The notes beneath the pieces were generated by a model, which saw only the letters and a list, made by a program, of their open reading frames with translations, did no database searches and was not told where the DNA came from. Positions 23,156 through 24,187 of a stretch of DNA of 24,187 nucleotides are shown piece by piece. This DNA is from Plakobranchus ocellatus (Eukaryota > Mollusca > Gastropoda > Plakobranchidae), in the NCBI GenBank assembly GCA_019648995.1, contig BLXT01005777.1, forward strand, positions 2,515,711 to 2,539,897, given 5' to 3'. How positions within the stretch are numbered: the stretch's first letter is position 1; the number at the start of each line of letters is the position of its first letter. A program made the translations under genes and the position numbers.

Positions 23156-23404
23156 GTGAGTGGTGGCTCAGTTGGGAGGCGTGAGAGATAGCGGGTTCGA
23201 GTAGCCCTCAGCTCAGTTTAGTCAATTCAATGCTTCCCCGCCCAGTTAGCACCACAAGGGTATTTACCTTTCTTGAAATTCATCGATAATAGAGTTGGCG
23301 GGAAAAGAGATGAAAAACTACTTCTGATTATGGATGCATAGATAATATCAAGACCTTCAATCGATTTTCTATTATGAAATTTGATTACCTTTACTTTACT
23401 TTAC
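23156..23404 (+). mobile_element. tRNA-derived SINE, copy 3, with TTTAC tail
   Basis: The head GAGTGGTGGCTCAGTTGGG (A-box-like 23164-23176) matches the GAGCGGTGGCC head of copy 1. The B-box relic GGTTCGAGTAG lies at 23194-23204, about 15 bases closer to the A box than normal, which implies a deletion. The body shares GTCAATT (23221-23227) and ATCAAGACC (23347-23355) with copy 1. The distance from head to ATCAAGACC is nearly the same in both, about 200 bases. Three TTTAC units (23390-23404) follow and may be the short-tandem-repeat tail some SINEs carry. Confidence 0.6.
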
Positions 23405-24117
23405 TATCATGCAAAAAAATTTAATGAAAAAAATACCGAAGTATCGCAATTATAATATTTTTTTTTCGATTTATGTCAGTTGCCTTGAAACATTTTCTAC
23501 AACTGTGAAAGAACTTTTTAATCGCTTTTTAAAATCTAATCAGATACTAACATTCTCAAGGTGGCTAGTTTTAAATGAACTCATGAAAATGGTATTCCTG
23601 TAAGTCGTGAGTGATTTGTATATTTCATAATACGATCACTGTTGTTCACATCACGTGAATACGCTTGAAATTGTTAGGTACATTATCACTACTAGGTTTT
23701 TCCCCATGTTTGTGCGTTGACAAAAAGAAAGTAAAATGATTTGTATTAAAACTAGCTATAGAGGGTTTTTAAAATAACGCTGTAGGGAGATTTCGGAATT
23801 TTCAGCTTCTTATAACGAAATCAAAACACAATTTTCTTTTTTCTCTAGAAGAATAATCGAAGTTTACAGGCACTAAGGTTTGAATTTTGATGCTTAACTG
23901 TTTAGAGTTTGGTGTTGTTAAGGGCACAAATTTAGCTTTCAAGAGACTTGCCAATCTAAGATTCTCAATCATTTGGTAATAATGGTTCCATTATTCAAGG
24001 CCCCTGTGGCAGCCAATGATATTTTTAAACTCTAATAAGCTTCGACAAGTCTTTTGTTCCAGATCTCGTTCATCCCACGACGGTGATTGAAATAAAATTA
24101 AACAAAGCCAACACTGA
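23405..24117. other. gene-free stretch
   Basis: No gene is recognised. The plus frame 23409-23603 (64 codons) is AT-rich and motif-free. Confidence 0.55.
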
Positions 24118-24149
24118 GTGTATATGTGTGTATATGTGTGTGTCTGTGT
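24118..24149. repeat. (GT/TA)n compound microsatellite
   Basis: Two TATATGTGTG units followed by GT/CT units, close to the window end. Confidence 0.85.
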
Positions 24150-24187
24150 TTGAATACAAGAGACATGGAGAGAGAGGAAGAATCGAT

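Overview
The window reads as non-coding nuclear DNA from an animal. It is strongly AT-rich and crowded with microsatellites (GA/CT, TA, AGT, AAT/CAA, GAT). It carries decayed non-LTR retrotransposon and tRNA-derived SINE remnants, and no intact protein-coding gene, operon or functional RNA gene is visible. The longest open frames outside simple repeats are about 110 codons, roughly what chance gives in this much AT-rich DNA read in six frames. The recurrent AGATCTAGAT-type words, together with this LINE and SINE mix, remind me of gastropod mollusc (pulmonate snail) genomes. That placement is recollection and inference, not something the sequence proves. The window could be intergenic or lie inside a long intron.

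Layout. 1-5140: unique AT-rich DNA with a poly-T edge, a poly-A hairpin near 3.1 kb and no gene. 5143-5310: first copy (A) of a dispersed repeat whose minus strand encodes a hydrophobic, membrane-segment-like peptide; copy B lies at 14355-14525. 5911-7160: a 5'-truncated, frameshifted LINE on the minus strand with recognisable reverse transcriptase (RT) motifs. 7161-10040: no gene, but a purine-rich GA/GT block at 8.4-8.64 kb. 10045-10430: a diverged tandem duplication with a 194-bp offset. 10431-14354: no gene. 14.7-17.4 kb: a cluster of GAT, GA, TA/GA/TA and AGT microsatellites. 18.13-18.36 kb: palindromic AGATCTAGAT and AGGCCT words. 18463-18695, 21453-21706 and 23156-23404: three diverged copies of what looks like one tRNA-derived SINE family, two on the minus strand and one on the plus strand. 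19.6-19.84 kb and 20.1 kb: long AAT/CAA and AT tracts. 22.48-22.6 kb: a CT tract.

No genes can be seen working together. The most informative content is evolutionary. It comprises one LINE fossil, a three-copy SINE family recognisable only by comparing the copies inside the window, and a two-copy repeat that may derive from exons of a multi-pass membrane protein gene. I did not find a convincing new biological system; the best leads are the A/B repeat pair and the SINE family.
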